DNA of 64,000 nt, taken from NCBI RefSeq assembly GCF_030272615.1, contig NC_081406.1, positions 477,364,900 through 477,428,899 on the forward strand, written 5' to 3'. The stretch's first letter is position 1; every line of letters starts with the position of its first letter. Origin of the DNA: Cryptomeria japonica (lineage: Eukaryota > Streptophyta > Pinopsida > Cupressales > Cupressaceae). Shown here piece by piece: positions 22,089 through 31,930 of this stretch. The notes beneath the pieces were generated by a model that saw nothing but the letters and a program-made list of their open reading frames with translations, was not told the origin of the DNA and ran no database searches. The position numbers were made by a program, and so were the translations under genes.

Positions 22089-23714
22089 TGTGTGGGGGAA
22101 AAAGTGACACTAAGCAAACATGCCCTAATTTCACTTTCAATCACACATTTGTGGAATACGAAAGAGCCTAGAGGTATCACACAATTGGCTACTTCTTTTT
22201 GTGGAAGAGAGAGCCACGGGCTACCTATTAGGATTTCTATTCCTTTGTTGCAATTGAAAGATAGAATGATGCAAGTTCAATCCCTAACCCCAAAGTGCAA
22301 GTATGAACTAATGATAAGATTGCAGAATTGAACTTAAACAATGGAAAGCTGTAAATACAAGGATAAGACAAGAATGAAAATGCATACCCGGAGTTAAAAT
22401 CTGACTGAAAATGTTCGGGATGGGGGCGCAGGCGCCACTGTCCTGATTCTGCCCCTGAAACTGCTCCGAAAACTGCTGTTTTGCACTCTGGAAAAGCTGT
22501 CAAAAATGCTGAAAATGCTGTCTGTCAGGAGGACCAGGGTGCCCAGCGCCCCTGTCCTAGCAGGACCAGGGTGCCCCATGCCCCTGTCCTGGTCTTTTGC
22601 TCTGAAATTTGGTGTGTTGTTTGGTCTCCGTCTGCTTCTTCCGGATTTGTAACTTGCGGCGTCGTCCGAGTCCCGAAACCTGCACTTATATCTGAAAAGG
22701 TGTTTGGGTGGCTATATAGGGTTTTGCCTTAGTCAAACCCCCACTTCAGTGATTTCCACCTCCACGAATAGCCAAGTTGTATTGTAAAATGTATTGTGTG
22801 TGCAGACCTAGTGTGTGTGCAAGGTCCTTAAATGCAAGAAAGCAAACTAGAGCAACCTAGAAAGTAAACCCTAATTGCTTGTAAATGATGATGTAAAGGC
22901 TCTAAATCAAGATACAAAGTGATCTAAAGCATGAATAAAGGATATATTGAAGCTTATGCAAAGACATGAAAACAACATGAAATCATACCCAACCCTCAAG
23001 GGAGGAGTACAAGCCAATCTTCAGTCGGTAATCTCCTATTGTTCTTCAATGTCTTCTAAGCCCTAAATGGATGAATGAAATTGATAAATGCTTGATAGAA
23101 GGATGTTGAATGTTGTTGAAGTCTTCAAAGATCTGCTCTTTCGCTGCATAGAAGGTCCCTCCAAACCAAAAATCGGATCCTTTCAAATGAAGAAAGAGAG
23201 CTCTTATGTATGAAACCCTAGGTCTTAATTTCAACTTTTGGCCGACCTAGAGATTGAATCTCCCGCCAATTTCTTGGGGTTAAGCTTTATTTTATGATTG
23301 GGTCGTGCTCCTAAAATTTTGGGAAAAATGTCCGGGACCATGTGCACGTCGGGCGCCATGGTCCCGACAACTTTTCACCAAATTTTTAGGGCTGTCGGAT
23401 ATGATGATTTTAGAGAGAATCCCGAAGTTACAGCTGATTTTGAGATGTTTTGACCCCCGAAATCAAGCCCCCAAGTTCAAAATAGGACCTAATTAGGGTT
23501 TTTGATTAAATGATGTATTGGAAGAATAAAATGAAAGGGGCACACTTTAATGAAAAAGGGCCCAACTTTATGATATAGGAGATGATAAAATAGAACCTTA
23601 GACCTAATTAATTTGACTAATTAAGTGCTAAAGGGGAAATGCAATGCAAAATGCAAAATGCGCCAAGGCGGGTGCTAAACTAGGTGTGAAATTGTACCAC
23701 CCTATGACGCTACA
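22089..23714 (-). repeat. N1 5' LTR
   Basis: Near-identical partner of 15283-16926. The visible difference in length is a 16-base block (AGCAAGTGCGTACAATT region) missing close to 23706. It promotes transcription leftward into the ORF at 21752. Confidence 0.92.
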
Positions 23715-24259
23715 AGAAGAAAGGTAGAGAGAAACTGGTAAGAGATCAGAGAGAGTAATCTAGTAACCGACAGAAGAAGGACTGGTGAAACAGAGGAAGT
23801 TGATAATCGACAGACATCCATTGATCAGGTGTTGTAGAACTCATTTGCAACTAGGTGCTATCATTGCATTAAAATTGTATTGCATTATATTACACCGAGC
23901 TGGTGCTTGGTGTAGGGGTTGGTGCTCCTTGGTTTGGTGCCCTAAATCAGTAGGGGTTGGTGCTCCTTGGGTTGGTTCCCTAAATCATTGTAATCTGTTG
24001 TTTCATTGTGAGGCTGAATTGGAGTAGTAGACTCCAACAACATTTCTCACCGAGGTTTTTCCCATATTGGGTTTTCCTCATACATCTGGTGTTGTGGGTT
24101 ATGCATTTGTGTGTTTTCCTCTTTTGATATCCACTCTTATCTTACCAGTTTGATTGTTTAGTGTTTAGGTTGTTAACTGGTACTCCAAGCTTTTTTTAAA
24201 AAGAAAAGTTTTTGGGAACCACTGATTCACCCCCTCTAAGTGGTACATTGTGTTCAACA

Positions 24260-24970
24260 AATTCACCATCAATCCTAGATAACTAAAATGAATTGGCCTC
24301 CTTACATCTTGTGATTATATATGGGCCACTCCACATTGCATCAAACTTGGAGTGCTTGCTTGGTTTGGCTTTGTCTGCATCCCACTTGACAACTAAATCT
24401 CCCTCTTTGAAGAACCTATTTGCAACTTTCTTGTGAAAACTCCTTTTTACTTTCTTTTGATGAGTTTCAAGCATGTGCATAGCTTGATTTTTGGCTTCTT
24501 CAAGCTCCATTAATTTAACTAGTTTGAGTGTCATAACATCATCCTTCATTAGCTCTAGCTGATGTGCTAATTCAAGAGAGAAAAACTCAAGAGAGAGAGA
24601 AATTTTTACTTCTCTTCCATACATTATCATGAAAGGTGAGTTTCCAATTGCCCTATTGGGAGTAATTATATCGCTCCATAAGGTTGTCTTCAACATGCTA
24701 TGCCAAGGCCTCTGATTGTATTTTATTATTCTCTTAATTATCTTGACGAGGTTCTTATTAGAGGACTTGACCAAGTCATTACCTTGAGGGTAATAATTTG
24801 ATTGTCTTTATAAGGTAAATGTTGTTCTTAACTCCCTAAGAACTAGTATGTACTCCAATGAATGCCTTGGCTTTGTCATATATGTTGGTGGAAGGAGTGT
24901 GGAATCTTGTTTCAATTCCATTGAGGAATTCCAACATTGAAATCTTGGTGGCATCCTTCAATGCTACTGT
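24260..24970 (-). pseudogene. F integrase, C-terminal half
   Basis: The minus strand reads from ALKDATKISMLEFLNGIE near 24960, through a damaged core (24780-24950), to an open stretch at 24774-24283. That stretch has RPWHSMLKTTLWSD, NSPFMIMYGRE and GDLVVKWDADKAKP...KFDAMWSGPYII. These are typical blocks of the plant gypsy integrase C-terminus. No chromodomain is seen. It is cut by A at 24971 and by G at 24259. Confidence 0.88.
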
Positions 24971-26346
24971 TGTAGACACCTAAAAATGTCTCACAGATCA
25001 TTGATAATTATTCTTTTGAATTAACTCAATCATCATCTTTCCATCTTACTAAATTGTTCAAATTCCAATTCTTCGTCAATTAATCATTTAACTCCCTTTC
25101 TAAATATTAATTAAATATTATTTATTTATTTAATTAATTCTGATTTATTTCTTAATTAAATAGTATTTATTATTTAATTATCACATCTCTAATGCTTAAA
25201 TAATTTTATTTAAATTATTTAAATAAATAAATTAAATTCCTCCAATCTCCCAAATTCTAATTCCAATTAATTCCATCTAATTTCATTTCATATTTCCCCA
25301 AATTCGAATTTCACCCAATTTCATCTAATTTCATTTCTTCCAAATTCACATTTCACTATCTTGAATTTCATTTAATTTCATGCGCATTTCAGCATTCGGA
25401 TGACCAAATTCAAATCCAAATTGAAAATGAAAATTAAATTCAATTTCAAATTCCTACAACACATGCAAAATCAGAACTGATTGATCAAATTAGTTGTCTA
25501 ATCAGTTAACTCATCAAATCAGTTGTCCAATTAATTCCATCTAATTTCATTTCATATTTCCCCAAATTCAAATTTCACCCAATTTCATCTAATTTCATTT
25601 CTTCCTAATTCACATTTCACCAAATCCAAATTTCAGTTAATTTCATGTGCATTTCAAAATTCAAATGACCAAATTCAAATCCAAATTCAAATCCAAATTG
25701 AAAATGAAAATCAAATTCAATTTCAAATTCCTACAACACATGCAAAATCAGAGCCGAGTGATCAAATCAGTTAACTCAATTAACTCATCAATCATCTTTT
25801 TAAACTCAAAATTAGCTTTTTATGACTAATCCATCAATTCACTCATCTCCCTAGTCTATTCAGTTTACTGATCAATCAAATGAGTTTACTAGCCAATCTA
25901 TTAAGTTCACTCTCCAATCAATCTTGTTAACAGATCAATCTATTGAGTTAACAAATCAATCATGACTAGTTCACTGATCAATCAATTTTAGTTATCTATC
26001 AATCAACAGTTGAGTTCTATTTCTCACCCCCTTTGTGTTGAAAATCTATAAATTCAGCATCATTTTCTCAAATCAATCTAGCTTTTTAGAATCATAGAAT
26101 CATAGTCTTCAAAATATTTGTATGCAGGAAATTGGTGCAATACCTAAGAGCCACCAACCACTCAAATTGGAGAAGCACAATGGAAGCAAAGATGTAGAAT
26201 GAGGGAGTTTTTATTTGAATTCATTTCTCATTTCTTATATTGATTTTCATTGATTATGTTTGATGTTTGTTAATTAGTTGAGAATTGGTGATTCATTCTC
26301 ATTTGCTAATTAGCTTAATAACACATGACATTCAAGCATAGAAACA
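24971..26346 (+). repeat. A 5' LTR, with internal duplication
   Basis: Matches 40299-41395 but is about 280 bases longer. The extra length is a tandem duplication: the block from AATTAATTCCATCTAATTTC to the CATGCAAAATCAGA region occurs at about 25263-25525 and again at about 25527-25800. The sequence is very AT-rich. TCTATAAATTCAG near 26046 is a TATA candidate. Confidence 0.9.
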
Positions 26347-26366
26347 ATGGTGAACCCGGCATGAAT
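26347..26366 (+). other. A primer binding site
   Basis: TGGTGAACCCGGCATGAATC follows the LTR end GAAACA after one base. It shares TGGTGAACCCG with the sites of B and N1, with two changes after it. Confidence 0.75.
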
Positions 26367-26449
26367 CATGCTAACCTTAATTGTTTGTTTTAAATGACTT
26401 TGCAGATCCGTGCATGATGAACAGGATCCAAATTTCGCACTTGATTAAG

Positions 26450-26562
26450 CAGAAAATCACAATTGCCAGTATTGCATCGCAATTGCTAGCATAATACATT
26501 GCAATTGATCAGACATTACACCACAATTGCAAAAGTGTCTCGCAATTTCCATAGAGGGTTGC
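26450..26562 (+). repeat. Phased CAATTG array, left part
   Basis: Five copies of a core (C/G)CAATT(G/T) lie at about 26459, 26484, 26506, 26531 and 26551, spaced 20-25 bases. They sit in the A leader shortly after the primer site. A similar array lies on the other side of B at 33043-33185. Confidence 0.55.
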
Positions 26563-26689
26563 AAAATTAAATTGTCTCATGTCGTTTCTTCATTATCTAG
26601 TCTTGCATATCTAGCCTTGAAATTTCATCAAATTCTGGAAATTTCAATGTCTGCATATAAAATGTATTTAATCCAATGGAAGGAAAGGT

Positions 26690-26880
26690 GACTTTCAAAA
26701 TCTCAGGTGCAAGGAAGGCAAAACAACATAGGAGACAACAAAGGACATATCAAAGTGTAAAGCGGAAAAATCGAACCCTAGTCGTTCTCCCCTCCCCAAC
26801 TCCGAGGAGAGAGAAGGGAGAGTCACTAGGGTTGATGGTTTTCACTTTACATTTTGGTGAACCCGACGTGAACATCCTTT
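26690..26880 (+). repeat. B 5' LTR remnant and primer site
   Basis: TTTTGGTGAACCCGACGTGAAC begins at 26859, directly after an LTR-like end CACTTTACA. The sequence before it resembles the last bases of the N1 LTR sense strand (GTCACTTTTTC...ACACA). The left end of this LTR could not be found, so B may be truncated here. The left boundary given is approximate. Confidence 0.55.
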
Positions 26881-28036
26881 CTGATTATTCATAGTTAGAT
26901 CTGAAAATTGGATTCCTTGATTACATTTCCATGTTTGATCTTTTGCAAAATTTTAGAGGTTGATTGCATAAAAAAAACCCTAAATTTTCTTTTTAAGTAA
27001 TTAAACTTGTGAAATGTTTAATTGTTAATGCTTGTTTCAGATCTGCCCTTCTATTACAAATTATCAATTCATATTTGTGCTTTAATTTTGAAAATTAAGT
27101 GGTTAAGTGTCAAAACCCTAATTTTTGAAACCCTCTTGATTCAACCTTTGTCCGACAATTTCACTGATCAAAACATCTCCAAATCAGCTGTAACTTGGGA
27201 TTCCTCAATAAAATCATAATATCTTTCATCCCTAAAAATCTGGAAAAAAGTTGGGAGGACCGTGTGCACTCTGAGCGCCATCGTCCCCGACATTTTTTCC
27301 GAAATTTCGGGAGCTAGATCTTACTGTATTTTTCTGCTAAAATCCAGAATTTTGGCTGATTTTATCAATTTTAACACCTTCAAAATTACAGTCAAAGTTG
27401 GTCTAGCAATTGCTTGGATTGAGGCTTCTAATCATTCAAAAATTGTTGAAATCGAAATCTGTATCAAAATTGTGTTTCTTACAGTCCTAAATTTGAAAAG
27501 TGTGTTATCATTCATTCAAAATTTCAGTGATTTATTCAAATTTTTGCAATTTGTGACTTTTGAAATTAAGTGCTTAATTACAACAACTTTGATTTCCGCT
27601 TTCAAAATTGAATTTTGCGTGAAATTGAGTCAACTTTCAAATTTCAAAACTTGCATTGCTTTTGGTATTCCCTCTAAAATCATAAAATTCAAAATTTCAG
27701 CTTCCCTCTCTTTTTCAAAATTCAAATTTTGCATTTTTTGACAATCTTGGTAGGGTTCAATTTTGAGATTGCAACTTTAATTTGGCCTATCTACATATCG
27801 TAAAATCACTCAATTTTTTCAGGTTAGCTGTAAAATCATCATAACTTTCATCCCTGCAAATTTCGAAAAAAGTTGCGAGGACCTTGTGCACCCCGAGCAC
27901 CACGGTCCCGGACATTTTTTCCAAAATTTCGGGAGATTGTCCTGATTGTATTTAACAGCTTAAATCTGGAAGATTGGCTGGCTTTACTGAAATTTGCTAC
28001 CTCTAAAATTCAAAATCTTCTCTCTTTCTTTAGTGC
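26881..28036 (+). other. B leader with two copies of a hairpin module
   Basis: Untranslated and AT-rich. A block of about 200 bases occurs twice, near 27180-27400 and 27800-28020. Each copy contains a GAGGACC(G/T)TGTGCAC...GTCCC(C/G)GACATTTTTTCC core followed by AAATTTCGGGAG. A 159-codon open frame at 27262-27741 spans part of this. It has no recognisable domain and a composition like the surrounding AT-rich DNA, so I do not call it a gene. Confidence 0.6.
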
Positions 28037-31009
28037 ATGAGTTTTACAACAATAAGCCCTACTTACACTATTCCCGTTAGACGAAGCCTTAGAATTAAGT
28101 CCTTCCAAGGTTTAATTACTGAGGAGATGGAACCTAATTTGAATGGTTTTTTTAACGAGGACATGGGTAATTCCTCTAATCCTCTTAATGATGAAGAAGC
28201 TCTCCATGAGGTTTCTGTAGAACAACTTTCAAAATTGGATAACCAATTTGATGATTTTCAACAGTGGATGTCTCAAGAATACCCTGATAGTCAAGCTCTT
28301 CCTTTAATTGAGGGTCTAAAACGTATGCTTCAAAGTGATCAGAATGGAATTGATATTTTGCGTGGTATTGCACACATTGTGGATTCAAATGTGATGCCTA
28401 TGAAAAGTTGTGCCGAAACCTTAGGTTATACACAACCTCCTACTCAAGTCAATCATTCTATTCCTTTGACGACTCCTATTGCTAATATACCTACTTTTAC
28501 ATCAAACATAATGACTACTTCAACACAAGACATTCCTCCTATGATCACTAGTCATGAGGGCAATCCTTCTTCTTCAATTAACCCTCTTCCTTCATTCAAT
28601 CCAACTGCTTCATTCATTCCTTCAATGAGTGTTCCTATTATATCACCACAAATGAACATGACACAAGGGGGCAATTCGTTTTCCATTCCTCCTTGTAGTG
28701 TTCCTCCTGTCCAATCATCTCCTATGACTAACTATCATAGTGTCCCACCACCTTATTCTCTACCTTCTTTCAATAACATAACACCTCCATCACAATCTAA
28801 CATGTCTAATATGAACTCTTCGACTGAAGCGACCATTAACAATCTTGCACAAACTGTCTCTTCTTTACAGCAACAAATTGCCTCTATGAATCAATCCAAG
28901 TTTAGTGTGCCCACATTTGATGTTGCGAGCCCACTTTCTCTTGATATTGTTCGAGCTATTCCCCCTAAACATGTTGAAATTCTGCATTTGGAGCTTTATA
29001 ATGGTAAGGGTGATCCTCTAACACATGTTAAGACCTTTCAAACAATATGTACTGATTTTGCTTATGACCAAGGGTTGCTTGCAAAATTGTTTACTAGAAC
29101 ATTAAGAGACAAAGCCCTACAATGGTATTGCTCGTTGCCTTCCTATTCTATTACTTCTTTCGAACAACTTGCAAATGCTTTCATTCAGCAATTTCAAAAC
29201 AATATAAGTCCTAAAGTTACTTTGATTGATTTAATGCATTGCAAACAAGGTGTTAAAGAAAAAGTGACTGATTTCATTGGTAGATATAAGCATTTGTATG
29301 CTCAAATTTCCTTCCCAGTGCCTGACAATGATATTCAAAGAATCTTTATTTCTAATTTACAAAAAGACATTAGAGAAAAACTCCTGTTTTCTGAGTTTAC
29401 TTCTTTCCAACAGTTGTGCGCAACTCTTCACAATTATCAACTGACTGTGAGTCAAATGGAACAATCACATCCTATGGCTCTGAGTGATAAGGGTGATAGT
29501 AGTCAACAACCATTTGGGAAGTTTAAACCGAACAGAGAGTTCATTAAATTCAATGAAAACATCATCAACAACAATGTGAATGCAGCATCAGGTGTGCCTC
29601 CTATTTCTAAGTTTTTCAAGAGAGAAAGAAAGTTTACTGCTTTGAATGAATCATTGCATAGTATTATGAATAAGTTATTGGAACAAAATGTGCTTACTCT
29701 TCCTCCTATAAGGCAAATTGATCCTGCAAAGACTAATTCACCCTATTTTGATAACAAATCTTTTTGTCAATTTCATCGTCAACCTGGGCATGATACTGAA
29801 AAATGTTTTTCTTTAAAGGGGAAAATTCAAGATTTGATTGATAATAATACTATCTCTGTTTCTGGTGTGAATGATAAAGGAAACACATCTGTAGCTCCTC
29901 CTAACCAAAATCTTCAGATTTTTACTGATCCATTGCCTTCTCATACCTCTAATGCGATTGATACTACTGATTCCTCTGTCTCACCTGATGATCTTGTGTC
30001 TATGACTCCTAATGTGATTAACTTTGTGGAGCAGCAGAAAATCCCTAAAGAACCTTCCATCACCTTTGATTCTAGTGAAACTATCAGGGCACCTGATGGT
30101 CCTTTATATATAGTTGCAAAAGTCAAGAATACACCTTGCCGTGGAGTGCTTATTGATCCTTCTTGTATGGTTAATATCATTACTGAAGAATTTCTTTTTA
30201 CTTTGCAATTGAATCAAGTGATCTATGACAAAATAGATGTGGTTGTGAAACTATTTGATGCATTTTCTTCTCCTGCAATTGGTTCTATTACATTACCTAT
30301 TGAGGTCCATAACAAAACCCTTGATGTGGACTTTGCTATTATTCCATCGTCCGAACAATTTTGTGTGAAGCTTGGCTATCCTTGGCTATCTTCCACGAAA
30401 GCTATTGCTTCTCCTATTCACAAGTGCTTGAAATTTCCCCATAATGGTGAAGTTGTTACTGTCAATCATAGTCTCTTTAAACCAGCTGAAAGAACTTCTA
30501 GTGTTCCTATTGATTACTTTTGGCCTAAACAATTCCAATCTCTTCCTCCGCGAAGTGATCATCTTTTCAAATCTTATCAAAAGTGGAAAAAGGACATGAT
30601 CCTATCTCTGAGTGAACCTAGAACACCCAAACTTGACATTCCTATCATTCTTGAGAAGGAAGTTCTTCCTTTGAAAGATAAAACTAATGTCTTTCCTCAA
30701 GAAGATTCCCAACCCATCCCTATGGATGTGACTATGCCTATGCCGAATAAACCTTCTAAAGGTAGACCTATACCTCCTCGTCATGATGGACTTGGTCTCC
30801 TTCCTAAACCAAATATTCCTCCTTTATATGGAGCAGTTTCTCCTCCTTCCTTTTATAGAGAGAAGAGACCTTCCTCTTCTCCTATTGTTCAACCTAAGAG
30901 ACCACAACCTAAACACCCAAGTGATAAGGATGAGAACATTCCTCCTCCTCAATCTCCTAATCTTCCTACTAAGACTAGACAAAATCATTCTGCACGTGAA
31001 CACCGATGA
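28037..31009 (+). CDS. B gag-protease polyprotein, 990 residues
   Basis: Open frame from ATG 28037. Residues 1-310 are low complexity, rich in serine, proline and asparagine. Residues about 310-480 match the retrotransposon gag fold seen in plant gypsy elements (ELYNGKGDPLTHVKTFQ, ALQWYCSLP, FEQLANAFIQQF, GRYKHLYAQI). A zinc-knuckle-like C-Q-F-H-(4)-H-(4)-C lies near 576-590. A retropepsin-like region lies at about 690-800 with GVLIDPSCMVNII, then LGYPWLSSTKA. The catalytic triad D-T/S-G reads D-P-S, so activity is doubtful. Residues 860-990 are proline- and lysine-rich. The frame stops at TGA 31007-31009 and then stays open to 31474. Confidence 0.85.
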   Translation: MSFTTISPTYTIPVRRSLRIKSFQGLITEEMEPNLNGFFNEDMGNSSNPLNDEEALHEVSVEQLSKLDNQFDDFQQWMSQEYPDSQALPLIEGLKRMLQSDQNGIDILRGIAHIVDSNVMPMKSCAETLGYTQPPTQVNHSIPLTTPIANIPTFTSNIMTTSTQDIPPMITSHEGNPSSSINPLPSFNPTASFIPSMSVPIISPQMNMTQGGNSFSIPPCSVPPVQSSPMTNYHSVPPPYSLPSFNNITPPSQSNMSNMNSSTEATINNLAQTVSSLQQQIASMNQSKFSVPTFDVASPLSLDIVRAIPPKHVEILHLELYNGKGDPLTHVKTFQTICTDFAYDQGLLAKLFTRTLRDKALQWYCSLPSYSITSFEQLANAFIQQFQNNISPKVTLIDLMHCKQGVKEKVTDFIGRYKHLYAQISFPVPDNDIQRIFISNLQKDIREKLLFSEFTSFQQLCATLHNYQLTVSQMEQSHPMALSDKGDSSQQPFGKFKPNREFIKFNENIINNNVNAASGVPPISKFFKRERKFTALNESLHSIMNKLLEQNVLTLPPIRQIDPAKTNSPYFDNKSFCQFHRQPGHDTEKCFSLKGKIQDLIDNNTISVSGVNDKGNTSVAPPNQNLQIFTDPLPSHTSNAIDTTDSSVSPDDLVSMTPNVINFVEQQKIPKEPSITFDSSETIRAPDGPLYIVAKVKNTPCRGVLIDPSCMVNIITEEFLFTLQLNQVIYDKIDVVVKLFDAFSSPAIGSITLPIEVHNKTLDVDFAIIPSSEQFCVKLGYPWLSSTKAIASPIHKCLKFPHNGEVVTVNHSLFKPAERTSSVPIDYFWPKQFQSLPPRSDHLFKSYQKWKKDMILSLSEPRTPKLDIPIILEKEVLPLKDKTNVFPQEDSQPIPMDVTMPMPNKPSKGRPIPPRHDGLGLLPKPNIPPLYGAVSPPSFYREKRPSSSPIVQPKRPQPKHPSDKDENIPPPQSPNLPTKTRQNHSAREHR

Positions 31010-31474
31010 AAGCATCGTCTTAGAGCTCAGGCAACTGCTTCTCAAACTTTGCAATCCCCAAAAACACCTTCAACAAGCATTATTCCATTTTCTCCTCAGC
31101 CGACGATTGAGCCGAAATCTCCTAAACATAAGATGCATGATTTCCTTGATCCTGTGTGTGTTAAAGATCCTATTTTCATAAATCTTGATGATGATATAGA
31201 TGAAAATGTTATTCATGATGCAAATGTTACTCCTGTTCATTCTGATAGTGAATATGAACTTGTTGATATTGATAACCATTTTTCTAACGAATTTTCTAAA
31301 GCACTTATCCTAGCTCCTAGACAAGAACACCACGGCTTGGGATATGAACATAGCCCTTGTTTGGATCTTGTGATAGCTCCATCTGCTGTGTTGGATGTTC
31401 CTCCACTAGCATGTTCCCTACCTTCCCGAAACATTGATCAGCAAGATCGGGGGGTAGATGACGTGCTAGACTAG
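31010..31474 (+). CDS. B ORF continuation after one in-frame TGA
   Basis: This stretch is in the same frame as the gag-protease ORF, with no other stop for 154 codons after the TGA. An internal ATG lies at 31049. It has an acidic block FINLDDDIDENVIHDAN and then HHGLGYEHSPCLDL, which resembles the GLGY motif near the C-terminus of the N1 protein. Either a single nonsense mutation cut the protein, or the TGA is read through. Confidence 0.6.
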   Translation, partial: KHRLRAQATASQTLQSPKTPSTSIIPFSPQPTIEPKSPKHKMHDFLDPVCVKDPIFINLDDDIDENVIHDANVTPVHSDSEYELVDIDNHFSNEFSKALILAPRQEHHGLGYEHSPCLDLVIAPSAVLDVPPLACSLPSRNIDQQDRGVDDVLD

Positions 31475-31930
31475 TTTCATTAGCATAGCAGATTCTCTCC
31501 TCCTCTCTTTTGTTACTTCTTCTATATGTTATTCTCATTCTTCTATTTGTTGTCCTTAGTGTTGTCTACTTGAGGATGATGCAAAGCATTGAGATCTCTT
31601 GATCTCTCTCATGTTGACTCAAAAGACACATGTGTTCCCTTCTTCTAGGTGACCTTCCTTGATTGGGGAATGAAGAAAAATTATGCATACATACATATGA
31701 TATACATGAATTATCATACGACATACTGACCCCAAGGAAAGAGAAGTCACCTTGTGCTTTGTGTTTTGTGTCTATTATCCTTGGGCTTACCTTACACTTG
31801 GGGGCTAAATCCTTGTGATAACGTGCTCCTTTCTCATTTCTTATATGTATCACTACCTTAAAGCAATCACCCCCGGTGAGGCATGTGTGATCGCTTTAAC
31901 GTAGGGGGGCATACATCCTGTTCATATCTT
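31475..31930 (+). other. B 3' untranslated region and purine tract
   Basis: No gene. ACGTAGGGGGGCA near 31900-31912 is a polypurine-tract candidate. AAAGCAATCACCCCC and GTGTGATCGCTTTAACG (31860-31900) could pair as an imperfect hairpin with stems GCGATCACA/AAGCGATCAC-like; the pairing is partial. Confidence 0.4.

Larger units (their letters stand above)
15283..23714 (-). mobile_element. N1: young non-autonomous gypsy-like element
   Basis: Two long LTRs (15283-16926 and 22089-23714) bound an internal region with one long minus-strand ORF. The target duplication AGAAG is perfect (15278-15282, 23715-23719). The LTRs are nearly identical apart from scattered substitutions and a 16-base deletion close to the right end of 22089-23714, and the ORF is intact, so this is the most recent full insertion in the window. 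It has a primer site and polypurine tract, but no gag zinc knuckle, RT, RNase H or integrase. It must depend on enzymes supplied in trans. Confidence 0.93.
14102..24259 (+). mobile_element. Solo LTR G, interrupted by N1
   Basis: Begins TGTTGGCATTATG and ends TTCAACA, flanked by AATTA (14097-14101) and AATTC (24260-24264), a target duplication with one change. Like H it contains TGTTGTCATTGATGTCAA near the start, many ACCGGT words, and a TTCACCCCCTCT block near the end. Without N1 and its duplication it is about 1.72 kb. There is no internal domain, so it is a solo LTR. It sits in the last codons of the F integrase. Confidence 0.85.
26690..31930 (+). mobile_element. B: gag-protease element nested in A
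   Basis: B consists of an LTR end with primer site (26859), a leader of about 1.15 kb with an internal direct repeat, a gag-protease ORF (28037-31009, in frame on to 31474), and a 3' untranslated region ending in a purine tract TAGGGGGGCA near 31902. RT and integrase are missing. The 3' LTR was not recognised: the sequence that follows looks like an oppositely oriented LTR. Both ends are approximate. Confidence 0.7.

Noticed and set aside
27262-27741. 159-codon open frame in the B leader
   Set aside because: AT-rich, Ile/Phe/Lys-biased, overlaps the repeated hairpin block, no motif; an open frame by composition.
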